A stretch of DNA of 64,000 nucleotides from Rhineura floridana (GCF_030035675.1 NC_084480.1:161501-225500), one strand, 5' to 3'; positions 44,177-55,391 are shown, counted from the stretch's first letter. Notes: generated by a model from the sequence alone, not told the origin. Numbers and translations are program-made.

Positions 44177-47100
44177 CTGTGGAAATGAAGAGGAGGGAAG
44201 TCAGAGGCGCCAAGGAATGGGCACCGAACTGCAGCATGAAGCTGACTCCAGAGACCAAAGGCCAGCATTCTTGGTCTCCTCCCCTGTGGGTGCCAGGGCC
44301 CATGGGCAAAGGTTGCAGCTGTGGGGCTGGAGGGACAGCCCGAGCAGGAGGCTGAGGCGGCGCCTTGGCAGGGCAGACTGCAGCCCTCCTTGCCTCTGGG
44401 GCAGCCTCTGGCCATACTCACACAGAAGAAAGTGACGCAGGTTCTCTTTGGAGCCCCCGGAGACACCGTAGGCCCAGGCAGCGGCACCTGCCATGAGCAG
44501 GTAGGCAGGGAGGAGGCTGCCCAGGTAGAAGGGATTCCAGAACGTCTGCAAGAAGAAAAGGCAAGGTGTGAGAAGCCACACAGGCAGGCCAGAGCCCTCC
44601 ACCCACTTGGGGCGCATTGGGGAGCACCCCTTGAATGATCCGCAGCTCCTCTTTCTTCCTGGCGCTGTTGCTGGGGCTCTGCTAGCAGCGGGAACAGGAC
44701 GCACACAGACTCTTCTCCTTGGCCCTCAACCCACAGCTGCTTCTACCCTTCACAGGGATGGCGGGCCTATTAAAATGCTCCTCCGTGGAAGCAGATGGAA
44801 TCCGACCGGATTCCTGGGAGCTCTCCACAAGGATTTCCAGCAGGCATGGGCTGGAGCTCCTGTCAAAGCCTCTGTGCATCCCCTGCACACAAAATGGGGC
44901 AAGTTAAGAGATGGCAAGTGGAAAGAGGGAAAGAAAGGAACTTTACACAAAATTCTGAATCGCTTAAAACAGACCACCACGTTGTGCTAAGTCGAAGGTT
45001 AGGACGAGTAGGAACTGTGTTTTATTACAACAATCAATTTTTTTTTGAAAAAAAGATTTTAGTATGCTCTCGGAAACTTGCTTACACCCAATGTCCAATA
45101 TTTTGCCTATTTAGATTTCTGTTGATCTGATAATTGAACAGAGAAAGTTTGTTTCCCTTTTATATTTGACTCTGTCAACTTACACTGAGTCAGACCCATC
45201 GGTTCAACTAACTCAGTACTGGCAACACCAACCAGCAACCGCTCTTCAGGGTTTCAGGCAGGGAGTGTCTCCTAGCCCTGCCTGGAGGAGATGCCATTGG
45301 GGACTGAACTTGAGATGTTCTCCATGCAAGGCAGGTGCTGTACCACTTGAGCTACGGCCCTTCCCAGTCCCCTTTTATCATTTCAGACCAAACATCGCTC
45401 TCTAGATACCAACAGGAGGAGGAAGGGGCCAACTCTTGGATTCATCACAGCCCCCTCCTTCCCTTTCGGTGTGACCCAGACAAAGTGTGAGACTGGTGAT
45501 TTATCTCCCAGAAAACACCCCTGGTACGTAGCTTCTTGACTATTAAAAATAAAAAGCTGAGGATTTTTTTTTTAAGGTGGTCCTTGACTAGTCACTGAAA
45601 TTTGAAAGCATTACTTCAGAAGAGGTAACCTTTGCCTCTTTGTCCTGAAAGAGTCGTGCTGCAAGATTTAAAAAATTTCCCTAAAGCTCATATACACTAG
45701 ACAATTATTTCCCTATTAAATAACGCCTTTCCCTGTTTGGAGGTGAAAGCCTCTGTTCCAGCAATTAAGTCAAAAAACAAGAAGGCAGATTTAAGGCAAG
45801 TGAAGATGAGGCCATTTGTCCTGAACCAAATGTTGTCAAGGTTCTCACTCTTCCTGGCTTGCGCAATATTTGTGACCCTCAGTTTTGATGAAAAAGTTGA
45901 AGGGTTCCAAGCTGCAATTAAAGGAGGGAAAACAAGGGTGACGCAGGACCTTCGTTTAGCTCACAAATGATGACTTAATGAGCTTGGCTGTGTTCCTTGA
46001 TTCTAAACTGTCCCTCGAGGCCCAAGCACCTCCTCTGGCAACAAGCATCTATGCCCATCTATGGGCTGAAACAGGTGCAGAATGCTGCAAACCATTGGTT
46101 CAGGGGAGGGATCACACCATCCAGATCCTTAACACAATGCACTGGCTGCCAATGAACTAGCAGACACAAGGTTTTGCTCTTAGCGTATAAAGAGCCTATA
46201 AAGCCAGGTCCCCGACTTGGGACCCAAGTCCTTCCTGGAAAGAGCACCTTTCTGATCACCCTCCAACTCCTGCACTACAATCAAGTGGGGAAGATCCTGC
46301 TGGAGCTGTGAGCAGACAAATGACTCCGGACAGAGCCTTCTCTGTGGTGATGTCCTATTTATGCAACTCCCTTCCAGCGGATTCTTAACTGGCCCACACA
46401 TTACAACTATTTAGGTGCAAGTTAAAAACATGTTTATTTGTCCAGGCTTTGGGGTCTTAGAAGGAGCTAGTTCTTTGGAACATTTTTGGATAGAAGCTGA
46501 GGGAAGCAACTCTTCTAAGTGGGCTCTTTCTGTCAGATGCACAATTCGTTTTTCTACCTGTTACGTTTTGAAAGTTTTGACTCTAGCCAGTCGCTTCCTC
46601 TGAAATATGAAGACATTATTATGGTCTTTATTATTGTTCCATCTTAAAAGTTCTTCATGCAGTTTCTAACTTTTCAGATGTGTTTACATTTTCATGGACA
46701 TGGACGGATTTCCTCCATGGACCATTTTCACAGATTCTGTCCACAGTTCCAAGTACACTTTTTGCTTATTCATTTCTTGTTCCCTCTTGGTAATACAAAT
46801 TTTATACCTGAAGTTCTTCTAACTTGTTTGAAGATTTCAAAAAATTGGGGGACTTTTTTCTTTCTACCTGGGGCACTACTTGAGAATATTGAACTTTCCA
46901 CTGGAGTGGAACGTAGAATGTATTTTATGCTTCCAATTAAAATGTAGCTAATTAACAGTAAATTCAATTTAATTGCTCTAGAGATTTATATTAATACACT
47001 AAATAGTTGAAATACTGAATACTAAATAGTTAAGACCAGCTGGGAATCTAGAAGGCTTTAGTCACCTGGTAGTATACTTCCTCTGATTGAGAGGGTTAGG

Positions 47101-50100
47101 GTTTTTTTTGGTAGTTTAAATTATTGAATGCAATTACTTTTAAACTTCACTGAGTCTTTTATCATTGCGACAGCCCTATTATAAGTGGTTCATTTATTAT
47201 GCTTTCATCCAACCTACTTTTATTTTATACTATGGCTTTTAGAGTGATAAAAAACCTGTTTTTCCCCAAGGTCCCAGAGAAAATCTAGAAGTGCAGCCCC
47301 CCATGCCCCCAACCTCTCTCTCCACCGCCACAACCACCCCTTCTGCTACTCACTAGGCCAGAGACGATGAGGTGCGTAAGCACAACAGCACCAACCTCCC
47401 ACCACCGCCGGGTCTCACAACCGTGGAAGAAGACGATCCCCCAGAAGGTGTGCAGCAGGATGAGCACCAGGGTCATGAAGGCTGCAACGGGAAACATGGT
47501 TGGTCAGAGAAGGGGAGAAGACAGGCCAGCATGGTCTGCAGTGAGCCCTTAGAGGCAGGGAAGGCCTTACCTGAAGTCAGGAAGTAGAGCTGAGAGTCCC
47601 CATGGATGCCCACAGTGCCTGGCCCCAGAGCGTCAGCCAGCAGGTTGATCATGGAGAAGGCCCCGCTCATCAGCCCAAAGCCCAAGCCAGCCACTGTAGG
47701 GAAGGAAAGCACAGCCAAGGAGCCTTGTGAAGGAAGTGCCTCCTACGGAATCAGGCCATGGGTCCACCCGGCCCAGGAGTGCCCCAGCTCTCCAAAGCCC
47801 CAAGCAGCGACATTTCCCCAGGACTGCCACCCCAGGGAATGAGCATGGGACCGTCTTGCACTCGAAGGGAAAACGTAAAAGCCTGCCGAGGAGGCCAGCA
47901 GCCCATGTAGTCCAGCATCCTGTTCTCACATTGGCCCACCAGATGCCCACTGGAAGCTCCCAAGCAGGACTTGAACACAAGAGCAAGAGCACCCCCAACT
48001 GCAATTCCCAACAACTGGCATTCAGTGGCATACCACCTCCGACAGCAGGCACAAAACACCGTGACACTGCTAGTAGCCACTGATAGTCTTATCCTCCATG
48101 AACTTGTAGGATCCTCTTTTAAAGTCATCCAGGTGGGTGAGCAAATCCCAGAGCTGAACTAGGCACTATATGAAGAAACCCCTTTGCCTATTCTAATCTT
48201 CCAACATGTTCTCACCACTGAGTTATGGTCCTTCCCCTAAGCGTAAAGCAAGAATCCCCTCAGCATGGTGAAGGGCATCATCAGAACCGGACAGCTAGAT
48301 CAGGCCAAAGGACCGTCACAGTCTAGCATCCTCTTCTCACAGGAACCAACCAGATGCATAATAGGAACCCCACAAACAGGGTGTGGTTCTGAATAAAGGG
48401 CTGATATAAATAGGAACACAGGAAACTTCCTTGTACTGTCAGATGATTGGTCCAACTATTCCAGCGTTGTCTCTCCAGCTGCCCAGAAAGGCCTTTTCCA
48501 GCCATATGCAAAAGAGATGTTCCACTACTGAGCTAGAGTGCCTCCTTTGACCTATGCTGGGGTCATTCCTTCAAGCATATCGTAGCTCTCCTTCAGAGCA
48601 TGCCTCTGAATATCTGTCCCTGTGGAACAGCAGCAGGAGAGGGCTATTGCTCTCCATGTGGTCTTCCCATTGAGGAACAGGATGCTGGACTGGATGGGAC
48701 TCCTTTGGACTGAACCAGCTTCAGGGCCCTTTTCACGGTCTGCCCCCTCGAGTGCTGAACCACTGCCTCCCTCCCTTCCTAGTCTGATACTACCACAAAC
48801 AATGGGGGGGTTGCTCCTGACTCCCCTAGACACTCTTGCATTCCCAGAAGACAGCTGGCTCAGACACCACCCTGCTTGTCTCAACTACCAGGGAGGGAGA
48901 AATGCTGTAACAGCCCCCTCCCATTTATCTCTGAATAAACCTATAAAGAGAGGGACACACACGATCGGTCGCTCAAAGCAACCAGTTTCCCATCGTCCCT
49001 TCTTCCTCCAGAATCCCCAAGGAGATTAATCCCACTGGAACCCTGGACTGAGAGGGCATGAGGACGCCCTGGAAAAAGAGAGGTGGGCTCCCTTGGCCAG
49101 AGTTTTCAGTCCCAAGGAAACCCTTCCTGCCACTTCACTCCTCTAGAAACGCACCGTATGCCATCTGCTGGATGGAGATGGGAGAACAGCCGTCGTCACT
49201 AAGAGCCAGCAGCCCTTGAATCGCCTTCCTGGGCAGCGGGAGAGAAAGAGAAACCTGGGCTTTATACTGGAAATCTGCAGCACTGAGCGCACTGGGCAGT
49301 CTTGGTGCTGTTCCCTTTGGTGCCTGTATGTTCAACTTTATTTCAAAATAAAACTTCCATGAGAATAAATAAAATCACAGCCAGGCTCCGCTGGTTCATC
49401 TCCAGTCCACACAAGGAAGGCCGTTCCCAAGAGCCTGCAGGCCTTCATACCCACGGGACACCCATCTTGCCCGTTTCACAGGTGGCAACACATCGGGGTC
49501 AGCCTTCAAGGTTAACCCATGTGGGTGCATGCGGCGGTGAGCCAGAATCAGAGGGGGTGGGGGCTGATGTGCCTCCCCTGTGGGCCCAGCATCTCCAGTC
49601 CGCAAGCCACGCACACTGGCCCCCACTGGGACCAAAGGGCCTAGGAATGCCACATTTGCCAGAGGCCTCAGTAGCCCCTTCCCCCCCACACACCTGTGTC
49701 CAGCAAGTCCCTGTGGTAGTGTCTGGGGCAATCCACACACCATCTCTGTCCCCAACAAGATGAGGCACTATCAGAGGTCTTGCTTTGCTGTGAAGTTGCC
49801 TCGACCCCACAGCCTTTGTGGGAGATAGGGTGGGGGGTTTCAGCAGGGTAGTGCTAGCAACAGGAAGGGTTAGTAATTAGGGTTGTCACCCAATAAACAA
49901 AATGTCAGTGGATTAATCGCATGAGCAAATTGCTTACTTATCAAATAACCAATCAAGCAAATTGTTGCATAAACAAGAATAGTTGTGAAGTAAAAGTATC
50001 TGCCATTTTTAGACACCTGCTCCAATACATGTGTGCCAAAGATGTTAATGTGGACTGCTAGGCCCACAGAACCACCAATAAATAGCACACGTCAAGTTCG

Positions 50101-51880
50101 GAGTGGGACAGCCAGAATAGGCCAACAGGGACGAAACATTTATAGAATCGTAGAATAGTAGAGTTGGAAGGGCCCTATAAGGCCATCAAGTCCAACCACC
50201 TGCTCAATGCAGGAATCCAAATCAAACCATTCCTGACAAATGGCTGTCCAGCTGCCTCTTGAATGCTTCTGGTTTTGGAGAGCCCACTACCTCTCCAGCT
50301 AATTCGTTCCATTGTTGTATGGCTCTAACAGGAAATTTTTCCTGATGTCCAGTCGAAATCTGGCTTCCTGCAACTTGACCCCATTATTCCGTGTCCTGCA
50401 CTCTGGGACAATCAAGAAGAGATCCCAGCCCTTCTCTGTGTGACAACCTTTCATGTTCTTGAAGAGTGCTATTCTTGGAACTTTGTGCTACATTACTATC
50501 ATGCCAGACCTTGACCTCTCGGAGTATGATAAGGTTATCAGGAAACAGCATGCCATCAACATAATGAGATGCTAAGGAAAGCAAGGGCGACAACAGCCAC
50601 GAGGCCTAAGTGAGTGTGGAATGAGGAACCATCACGTTATTAAACTGTTTCTGGAAAGGAAGGGTTGGAGTGTGTCAAAGTGACCAGCGTAAAGAACTGC
50701 CGAGGAAACAGCAAGGATCCCTATTACACTATTCCTTCCCACCCCAAGGATGACGATAATCCACAAACTCCGACATTTTATACAGAGTTGCCTAACCAAA
50801 ATAATTCAATTGATGTACAAGACGGGAACTTCAGTCCTTTTGTTCCAGCTCCTCATCACTATGAAAGGTGTTTGGAGACTCTTTCCCTTGCTCTCTCTGC
50901 TCCGCACGCTGTCTGTCAACTCTGCTTCTGAAGGCTGCTGGACCCTGGCCCTCAGCCCCGATGGGAGATTCTGGACAGTCTCCCAACACACTAGGAAATA
51001 GCTGACATTCCACTTCACAGCCAGATGGGCTGGAGAAAGTTAGAAGGAAGCCAAACAGGTAAGTGTGGCTAGGTGATGGTATTCTACTGCCATTTTACAC
51101 TATATTTTCAAACAGCACTATATGGTCCATGGGGGTCCTCCCCTGCCTACTCACCCCCCCAGCGCCCCTTGCATCAGGTGCTGCCAAGCGGGGGGGGGTG
51201 TCTCTCACTTCTGGAGGTGCTCCCCTCCCCCCTCACCTGAGCAGCTTGTAGTAGAGGAAGCGGAAAGCCTCTTGCAGGAGCACGGAGACGACCACGCCGA
51301 AGATGAGGAGACCCCTCTGCAGCACCTCGTCGGCCGGGTCGCTGGCCTTGGCGGCGATGAACCAGACCAGAGAGGAGAACAGGAGCGAGACCAGCCAGAA
51401 GAAGGCCCTGCGGCGCCGGGAGAGGCGATGGGGAGAGAGAGCAGGATCAGACCCCATCCGGCCCCCTCCCTGTGGTTAAGGAGGCCCAGCCGCCGCCAGG
51501 CCAAGACCCCTCCCCCCCCAGTGGCCAAGGCCCAAGGAGGATGGGCCACAAGGTGCCTTCGAGGGCCTGCACGCTCGACCCCGGCGAGGCGGGCCCTGGC
51601 CCGGATCAGAGCCGGTCCCGGGACGGAGGTGCGCCCCCTCCCCGCGGGACCCCCCAACGCGTCCCCAGAGCGCGCGCGAGGGAGGCCGCGGCGACGGACA
51701 CCTCCCCTGCCCTGGGATGGAGGAGCTCTTTGGGCGGCGGCAGGCGCGCGGGCGTCCCAGCACTGACCCCGCGATGAGGATGATGATGCGGAGCGGCTCC
51801 GCCACGACGGTGAGCAAGAAAAGGGCCAGAGCTGGCCCGAAGGCGATGAAGGCGCAGCCGAAGAACACCGACGCCGTCAT
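44139..51880 (-). CDS. APH1: APH1 gamma-secretase subunit, complete seven-exon gene
   Basis: APH1 is the seven-pass scaffold of gamma-secretase, which assembles with nicastrin, presenilin and PEN-2 to cut Notch, APP and other membrane stubs. Exons on the - strand: 51880-51768, 51407-51237, 49228-49155, 47693-47571, 47481-47354, 44545-44422, 44176-44139. They sum to 771 bp (256 codons plus stop), against 247 to 265 residues for human APH1A/B. Every junction is GT/AG and in phase. The GxxxGxxxG helix motif (GLGFGLMSG), the two buried His (ILLHTFWG and LTHLIVSG) and GPGTVGIHGDS are kept. The N-terminus (FFGCAFIAFGPALAL) and AFMTLV look like APH1B; TFW and RRW are more like APH1A. It may be neither (see findings). 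FFHGCE has His where both human copies have Asp. The tail CLRSGTAPSPGS is short. Confidence 0.95.
44422..44545 (-). CDS. APH1: APH1 exon 6
   Basis: 124 bp from tcttgcag to T|gtgagt. It encodes TFWNPFYLGSLLPAYLLMAG then AAAWAYGVSGGSKENLRHFL, the last membrane helix and the start of the cytosolic tail; it corresponds to human WAFITAGGSLRSIQRSLLC. The intron before it (44546-47353) is about 2.8 kb. Confidence 0.94.
45175..45368 (-). mobile_element. tRNA-derived SINE
   Basis: The - strand head reads CGTAGCTCAAGTGGTACAGC (A box), the end gttgaaccgatgggtctgac. Lies in an APH1 intron. Confidence 0.78.
46030..46450 (+). mobile_element. L2 LINE, 3' pol fragment
   Basis: Degenerate reading of VQNAANHWF, MHWLPMN and (after frameshifts) AFSVVMSYLCNSLPAD with VKNMFICPGF, the L2 C-terminal blocks. 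Antisense to APH1. Confidence 0.7.
47354..47481 (-). CDS. APH1: APH1 exon 5
   Basis: 128 bp from cgttgcag to CTA|gtgagt. It encodes AFMTLVLILLHTFWGIVFF, then HGCETRRWWEVGAV and VLTHLIVSGL. Both functionally noted His positions (about 171 and 197 in APH1A) are present. The HGCE motif differs from the DGCE or DACE of the human paralogues. Confidence 0.95.
47571..47693 (-). CDS. APH1: APH1 exon 4 (GxxxG helix)
   Basis: 123 bp from cctacag to G|gtaagg. It encodes VAGLGFGLMSGAFSMINLL then ADALGPGTVGIHGDSQLYFL. The three glycines spaced by four (GLGFGLMSG) form the conserved motif needed for gamma-secretase assembly; GIHGDS is invariant in the family. Confidence 0.95.
47876..48200 (-). mobile_element. 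CR1 3'-end fragment
   Basis: tgccgaggaggccagcagcc, tgtagtccagcatcctgttc, gatagtcttatcctccatga: the - strand 3' region, in APH1 intron 3. Confidence 0.72.
48298..48385 (-). mobile_element. CR1 3'-end scrap
   Basis: agatcaggccaaaggaccgt, gtctagcatcctcttctcac, then aaccaaccagatgcat. Confidence 0.6.
48405..48553 (-). mobile_element. tRNA-derived SINE
   Basis: aggaacacaggaaacttcct at its 3' side and ccactactgagctagagtgc at the head (- strand). Sister of 45175. Confidence 0.72.
48670..48725 (+). mobile_element. CR1 3'-end scrap
   Basis: gaggaacaggatgctggact, ggatgggactcctttggact: a sense-strand trace of the ATGCTGGACTAGATGGGCC end. Confidence 0.5.
48726..50141. other. APH1 introns 2 and 3, no repeat named apart from exon 3
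   Basis: Outside exon 3 (49155-49228) no repeat or further exon is recognised. Confidence 0.35.
49155..49228 (-). CDS. APH1: APH1 exon 3
   Basis: 74 bp from gcccag to G|gtgcgt. It encodes KAIQGLLALSDDGCSPISIQ then QMAY, matching KADEGLASLSEDGRSPISIR of human APH1A better than the APH1B loop. This is the cytosolic loop before the GxxxG helix. Confidence 0.93.
50142..50480 (-). mobile_element. CR1 3'-end fragment
   Basis: tagaatcgtagaatagtaga, gttggaagggccctataagg on, with the CR1 body up to gaacatgaaaggttgtcaca (complement). Lies in APH1 intron 2. Confidence 0.85.
50481..51236. other. APH1 intron 2, no feature seen
   Basis: No repeat or exon recognised; GC content rises towards the CpG island. 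Confidence 0.35.
51237..51407 (-). CDS. APH1: APH1 exon 2
   Basis: 171 bp from cgccgcag to AG|gtgagg. It encodes AFFWLVSLLFSSLVWFIAAK, an acidic loop (SDPADEVLQ), and LLIFGVVVSVLLQEAFRFL ending YYKLL: membrane helices 2 and 3. It joins exon 1 through a split Gly codon and exon 3 through a split Arg codon. Confidence 0.95.
51768..51880 (-). CDS. APH1: APH1 exon 1
   Basis: The ATG lies in a GC-rich context at 51878-51880. The exon encodes MTASVFFGCAFIAFGPALAL and the first membrane helix, then EPLRIIILIAG. It ends GG|gtcagt, splitting a Gly codon. This start is the family's usual one, with the first residues nearly identical to human APH1B. Confidence 0.95.
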
Positions 51881-52479
51881 CGCGGGACGGAGAGGGGGAG
51901 GGAGGCGGAGAAGGCGCTGCCCTTGTGCCCCGGCCGGGCCGCCGCTGCCGCCCCCCTCGCAGGAGAGGGAGGAGAAGGGAAGGAAGGCGCTTCGCTGTCT
52001 CGGCTTCCGCTTGTTTTGCACGCCGCCGCCGCCGCAGCTCCTCCTCCTCCTCCTCCTGCCTTCCTCTCCGTCCCTCCCTTTCGCCGCTCCTGACATCACA
52101 TCCCGGCTGGCTTCAAAGGGCGGCGGCGGCAGCTCCTCCTCCTCGGCCTGGAGGCGGGAGACTGGGGAGAGGGGAGCCCCGCTCCGCCCCCTCCAGGACA
52201 GCCCCTCCCCCCCGACAGCTAACAGCAGATTTAGGGGGGAGAGTTTAGATCGGTAGGAAGGACTGGTCCTCCCCCCCCCCCGCGCGCCTCCTTTCTGGCC
52301 GCCCGCCTGGCTGGCTTGGCGAAGGCCGACCGCGATGTTGGGGGACTGGGCGACCCGGGGGGGGCTGGTTTGCAAGCGGGGCGTTGGCCGCAGCAAAAAG
52401 AGGGTGCCTCTCCCGAGCCAAAACCACACACATATTCGTTTAGAGCGCATTACCCGCCTACCCTATTGAACCTGGGAAT

Positions 52480-52560
52480 TGTAGTTTGTGGAGGGCGCTG
52501 GGCGTTAGAGCTCTATGAGGGTAAAACTACCGTTCCCAGGATTCTCTGGGGCGTTTCCCC
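52480..52560. repeat. Remnant of the 31638-31943 MITE family
   Basis: gggaattgtagtttgtggag and ctaccgttcccaggattctc carry the opposed motif pair of that MITE. Just upstream of the APH1 CpG island. Confidence 0.5.
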
Positions 52561-52774
52561 CGGAAGGGAAACCCCGGTTAAAAATGGGGGAGGGGACAAT
52601 ACAGACCGACATTCTGATACCAAGGGGCCCCACCCCCTAGTGGCCCGCTTTGCCCAAGGCCTTTACTCTGTCTGGACTATCACCAGGCTTCCTCCTCCTC
52701 GCCTTTTGTGGCCGTGTACTGCTGCCCAATCTCTTTGCTTGCTTCCTTCCTTGGCCCTCCTTGCCGGCTCGCGT

Positions 52775-52850
52775 TTGGGGCATCTGGTTGGCCACTGCGA
52801 GGGCAGGATGTGGACTAGATGCTGCCACCGCCTCGTGTTCTCATGTTAAC
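52775..52850 (+). mobile_element. CR1 3'-end scrap
   Basis: gcatctggttggccactgcg, gatgtggactagatgctgcc, gtgttctcatgtt. Confidence 0.55.
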
Positions 52851-52947
52851 CTTTGAGTAGAGACGATGGCTTTGTTTCGGGCAGAGATCCATCGTTCGAG
52901 CAACCCATCTACTTTTTCAAGAAACCGGTTCTGCCTTGTCACTGGCT

Positions 52948-53085
52948 TAAGAACATCGGAAGAGGCCTGCAGCCGCCGCCGCTGGATCAGGCCAAAAGGG
53001 GCCTGTCTAGCCCAGCATCCCTTTCTCGCAGTCGCCTGCTGGATGCCCCAGCGGGAAGAGGCCCACAGGCAGGATCTGCTTCTGT
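52948..53085 (-). mobile_element. CR1 3'-end fragment
   Basis: aagaacatcggaagaggcct, ctggatcaggccaaaagggg, ctagcccagcatccctttct. Confidence 0.65.
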
Positions 53086-53377
53086 TTGGACTTATTTGTT
53101 AAACGTGTGTACTGGCCATAGAACAATTACATGGATGGTTTACGGACCATCAGAAACAGAAAATATAATAAAAAAATCAAAAGATAAAAAACACTAACAC
53201 CAATTATAAACAAGAACAACAAAAACCAGCACAGTCACAAAAGCGAAAAACAATTTAAAATCAGCGTAAGACCAGTAAGGGGAATAACTTAGTGCAAGGA
53301 TCAAAAAGTGCTACAATAGGTGCAACCAAAGCACAGGCACCAGGGAGATGCCTCTGGGGAGGGTATTCCACAAGTCG

Positions 53378-53925
53378 AATTGTTGATGATCACAAACTGA
53401 ATATGAGCCAGCAGTGTGATGTGGCTTCAAAAATGGCAGATGCTATTTTAGGCTGCATAACAAAAGTATAGTTTCCAAATCTTGTGAAGTATTGGTTCCC
53501 CTCTATTCAGCACTGGTTAGGGATGATCAGGGGACTGGAAACAAAGCCCTATGAGGAGAGACTGAAAGAACTGGGCATGTTTAGCCTTGAGAAGACTGAG
53601 GGGAGATATGATAGCACTCTTCAAGTACTTGAAAGGTTGCCACACAGAGGAGGGTCAGGATCTCTTCCCAATTGTCGTAGAGTGCAGGATCCGGAATAAT
53701 GGGCTCACGTTGCAAGAAGCCAGAGTTTGACTGAACATCAGGAAAAACTTCCTAACTGTCAATGTGATTCAACAATGGAACCCTGGGGAGGTGGTGGGCT
53801 CTCCATCCCTGGAGGCCTTCAAGAGGCAGCCAGACATCCACCTGTCAGGTATGCTTTTAATTTGGATTCCTGCACTGAGTAGGGGGTTGGACTCAATGGC
53901 CTGTAGGCCCCTTCCAACTCTAGGA
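53378..53925 (+). mobile_element. CR1 LINE 3' fragment
   Basis: gttgatgatcacaaactgaa (VDDHKLNMSQQ), then [20 protein letters not shown]. Ends gccccttccaactctaggaa. Frameshifted. Confidence 0.8.
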
Positions 53926-54153
53926 AGCTCGGAGGATGGCAACAAGAGAGAGGGCCCTCTCAGAGGGCCTGACGAGGTGTGCCTGGCGCCAGGTCAAGAC
54001 TTTTCTCCCAGACATTTTAGCATGTGTTTTAAATTGTTTTTAAAAAGATGTGTTTTTAGATTTGTATATTTGTTTTAATGTTTTTAGTTACTGTAAACCG
54101 CCCAGAGAGCTTCAGCTATGGGGCGGTATATAAATACAACCAATCAATCAATC
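53926..54153 (+). mobile_element. L2 LINE 3' end
   Basis: RERALSEGLTRCAWRQVKTF-like reading, then the tail tgtaaaccgcccagagagct and ggggcggtatataaatacaa with (CAAT)n. Directly follows the CR1. Confidence 0.75.
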
Positions 54154-54260
54154 TACTGTTCCAAGATTCTATGAGAAATCTGTTCTAGGGGTTCCTCCAA
54201 CCCTCTGGGGCAGATCTGGGGAGGATGCAGGTAGGGGAGAAGGGGGGAGTCCTGTCGTGC

Positions 54261-54498
54261 TAAGCAGTAATGCTTTAGCTGACTGCCATCTTCTGTGCTG
54301 TGTTCCTGGCTGTCCTTACTACGAGGTAAGCTTCATGCCCCCCACTTTTCGACAAGCAAGTCTACACCTGTCCCACTGCTAAGCAGTAATGCTTTAGCTG
54401 ACTGCCATCTTCTGCGCTGTGTTCCTGGCTGTCCTTACTACGAGGTAAGCTTCATGCCCCCCACTTTTCGACAAGCAAGTCTACACCTGTCCCACTGC
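54261..54498. repeat. 119-bp tandem duplication
   Basis: Two adjacent 119-bp copies (54261-54379 and 54380-54498) differ at only one base that I can see. Each contains ctactacgaggtaagcttca, which looks like a splice donor, and a short open frame. No known repeat recognised. Confidence 0.9.
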
Positions 54499-55391
54499 TG
54501 GACCTCTATAGCTGTTTCTGCCTGAGCAATATAAGCCACATGTCAGTCTTTTGGGTGGCAAGGGGGTGCCATATTCACTGGAGGTACACTTTTGCGTTGT
54601 CTGTTCTGAAGGACTGCTGAACAAGGGCGTGTCCCTGTCAGGACTGTCTCATAACCAGCTAGTCTTGTGTACTAGATTCCAAGTTCCAAGCTAGTGTGGT
54701 GCTATCCTAATCCCTGAGGTACGGGGGGGGGTACTTTGGGATTTCCCTGTTCAAGGGAGAGATGTATAGATGCCCATTTCCAGACTAATCTTGTAACCAT
54801 GGAGTCTTAAGTTGCACGTCTACTAAATCCTAGAATTCCAGCCTGGACATTTGGTGGGAGGAGAGAGGAGGCCAGGGAGGAGAAGCATTCTATCATTGGT
54901 CAAAAATCTTCTTCCCTTGCAGGAAAATATTGGGGGAGGGGGGAAGAGTCAGAGAAATCAAAAGGACCCTCCCCAGGCCAAGGGTTACAGGATATTGTCC
55001 CTGGCAACAGCAGTATGCAAGCCAGAGACACCAGCTGGGTAGGCCTGGGGCTTAGAAGAAGCTGAGCGCATCCTCCTCCCAGAGGCAACCCCCTGCCCCA
55101 ATGTGCATGGGAGTAAGGAGGTCTCTTCGTTTGCTACTGAAATGAGGGAGGATCTGTGCCTTGGGGTGTGCATCTTCTGAGCTCTATTGAGGGCAAGGAG
55201 GGATTGCAACACACACACAATTATACGTACATAGAGACTTTTGGTTAATCTGGAATTTTAAACAATTTGGACAGGAGGTTAACGAGGACAGAGCATGCAA
55301 AACTCCCAGGTTCAGTCCCAGCAGCATCTCCAGGTAGGTCTGGGAGAGACCCTTGTATGGAACCATGGAGAGCCATTGCTGCCGGTCACTG
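54499..55391. other. Intergenic, no feature seen
   Basis: A G-run at 54724. No exon or named repeat. Confidence 0.3.

Larger units (their letters stand above)
44546..47353. other. APH1 intron 5 (between exons 5 and 6)
   Basis: About 2.8 kb, carrying a SINE (45175-45368) and an L2 fragment (46030-46450). The rest is AT-rich and unassigned. Confidence 0.6.
51190..52330 (-). promoter_or_regulatory. CpG island and promoter region of APH1
   Basis: A dense run of CG dinucleotides covers exons 1 and 2, the short intron between them and the upstream flank, with CGCCGCCGCC and CTCCTCCTCC tracts near 52020-52060. No TATA box is evident. This is the only large CpG-rich stretch in the window and fits a housekeeping promoter firing towards lower coordinates. 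Confidence 0.8.

Noticed and set aside
43563-44435. 290-codon + strand frame
   Set aside because: It is antisense to the APH1 3' UTR and exons 6 and 7, Pro-rich from GC bias, with no homology.
51476-52450. 324-codon - strand frame as the APH1 N-terminus
   Set aside because: It reads through a GC-rich upstream flank and the intron after exon 1; the family start is the ATG at 51880.
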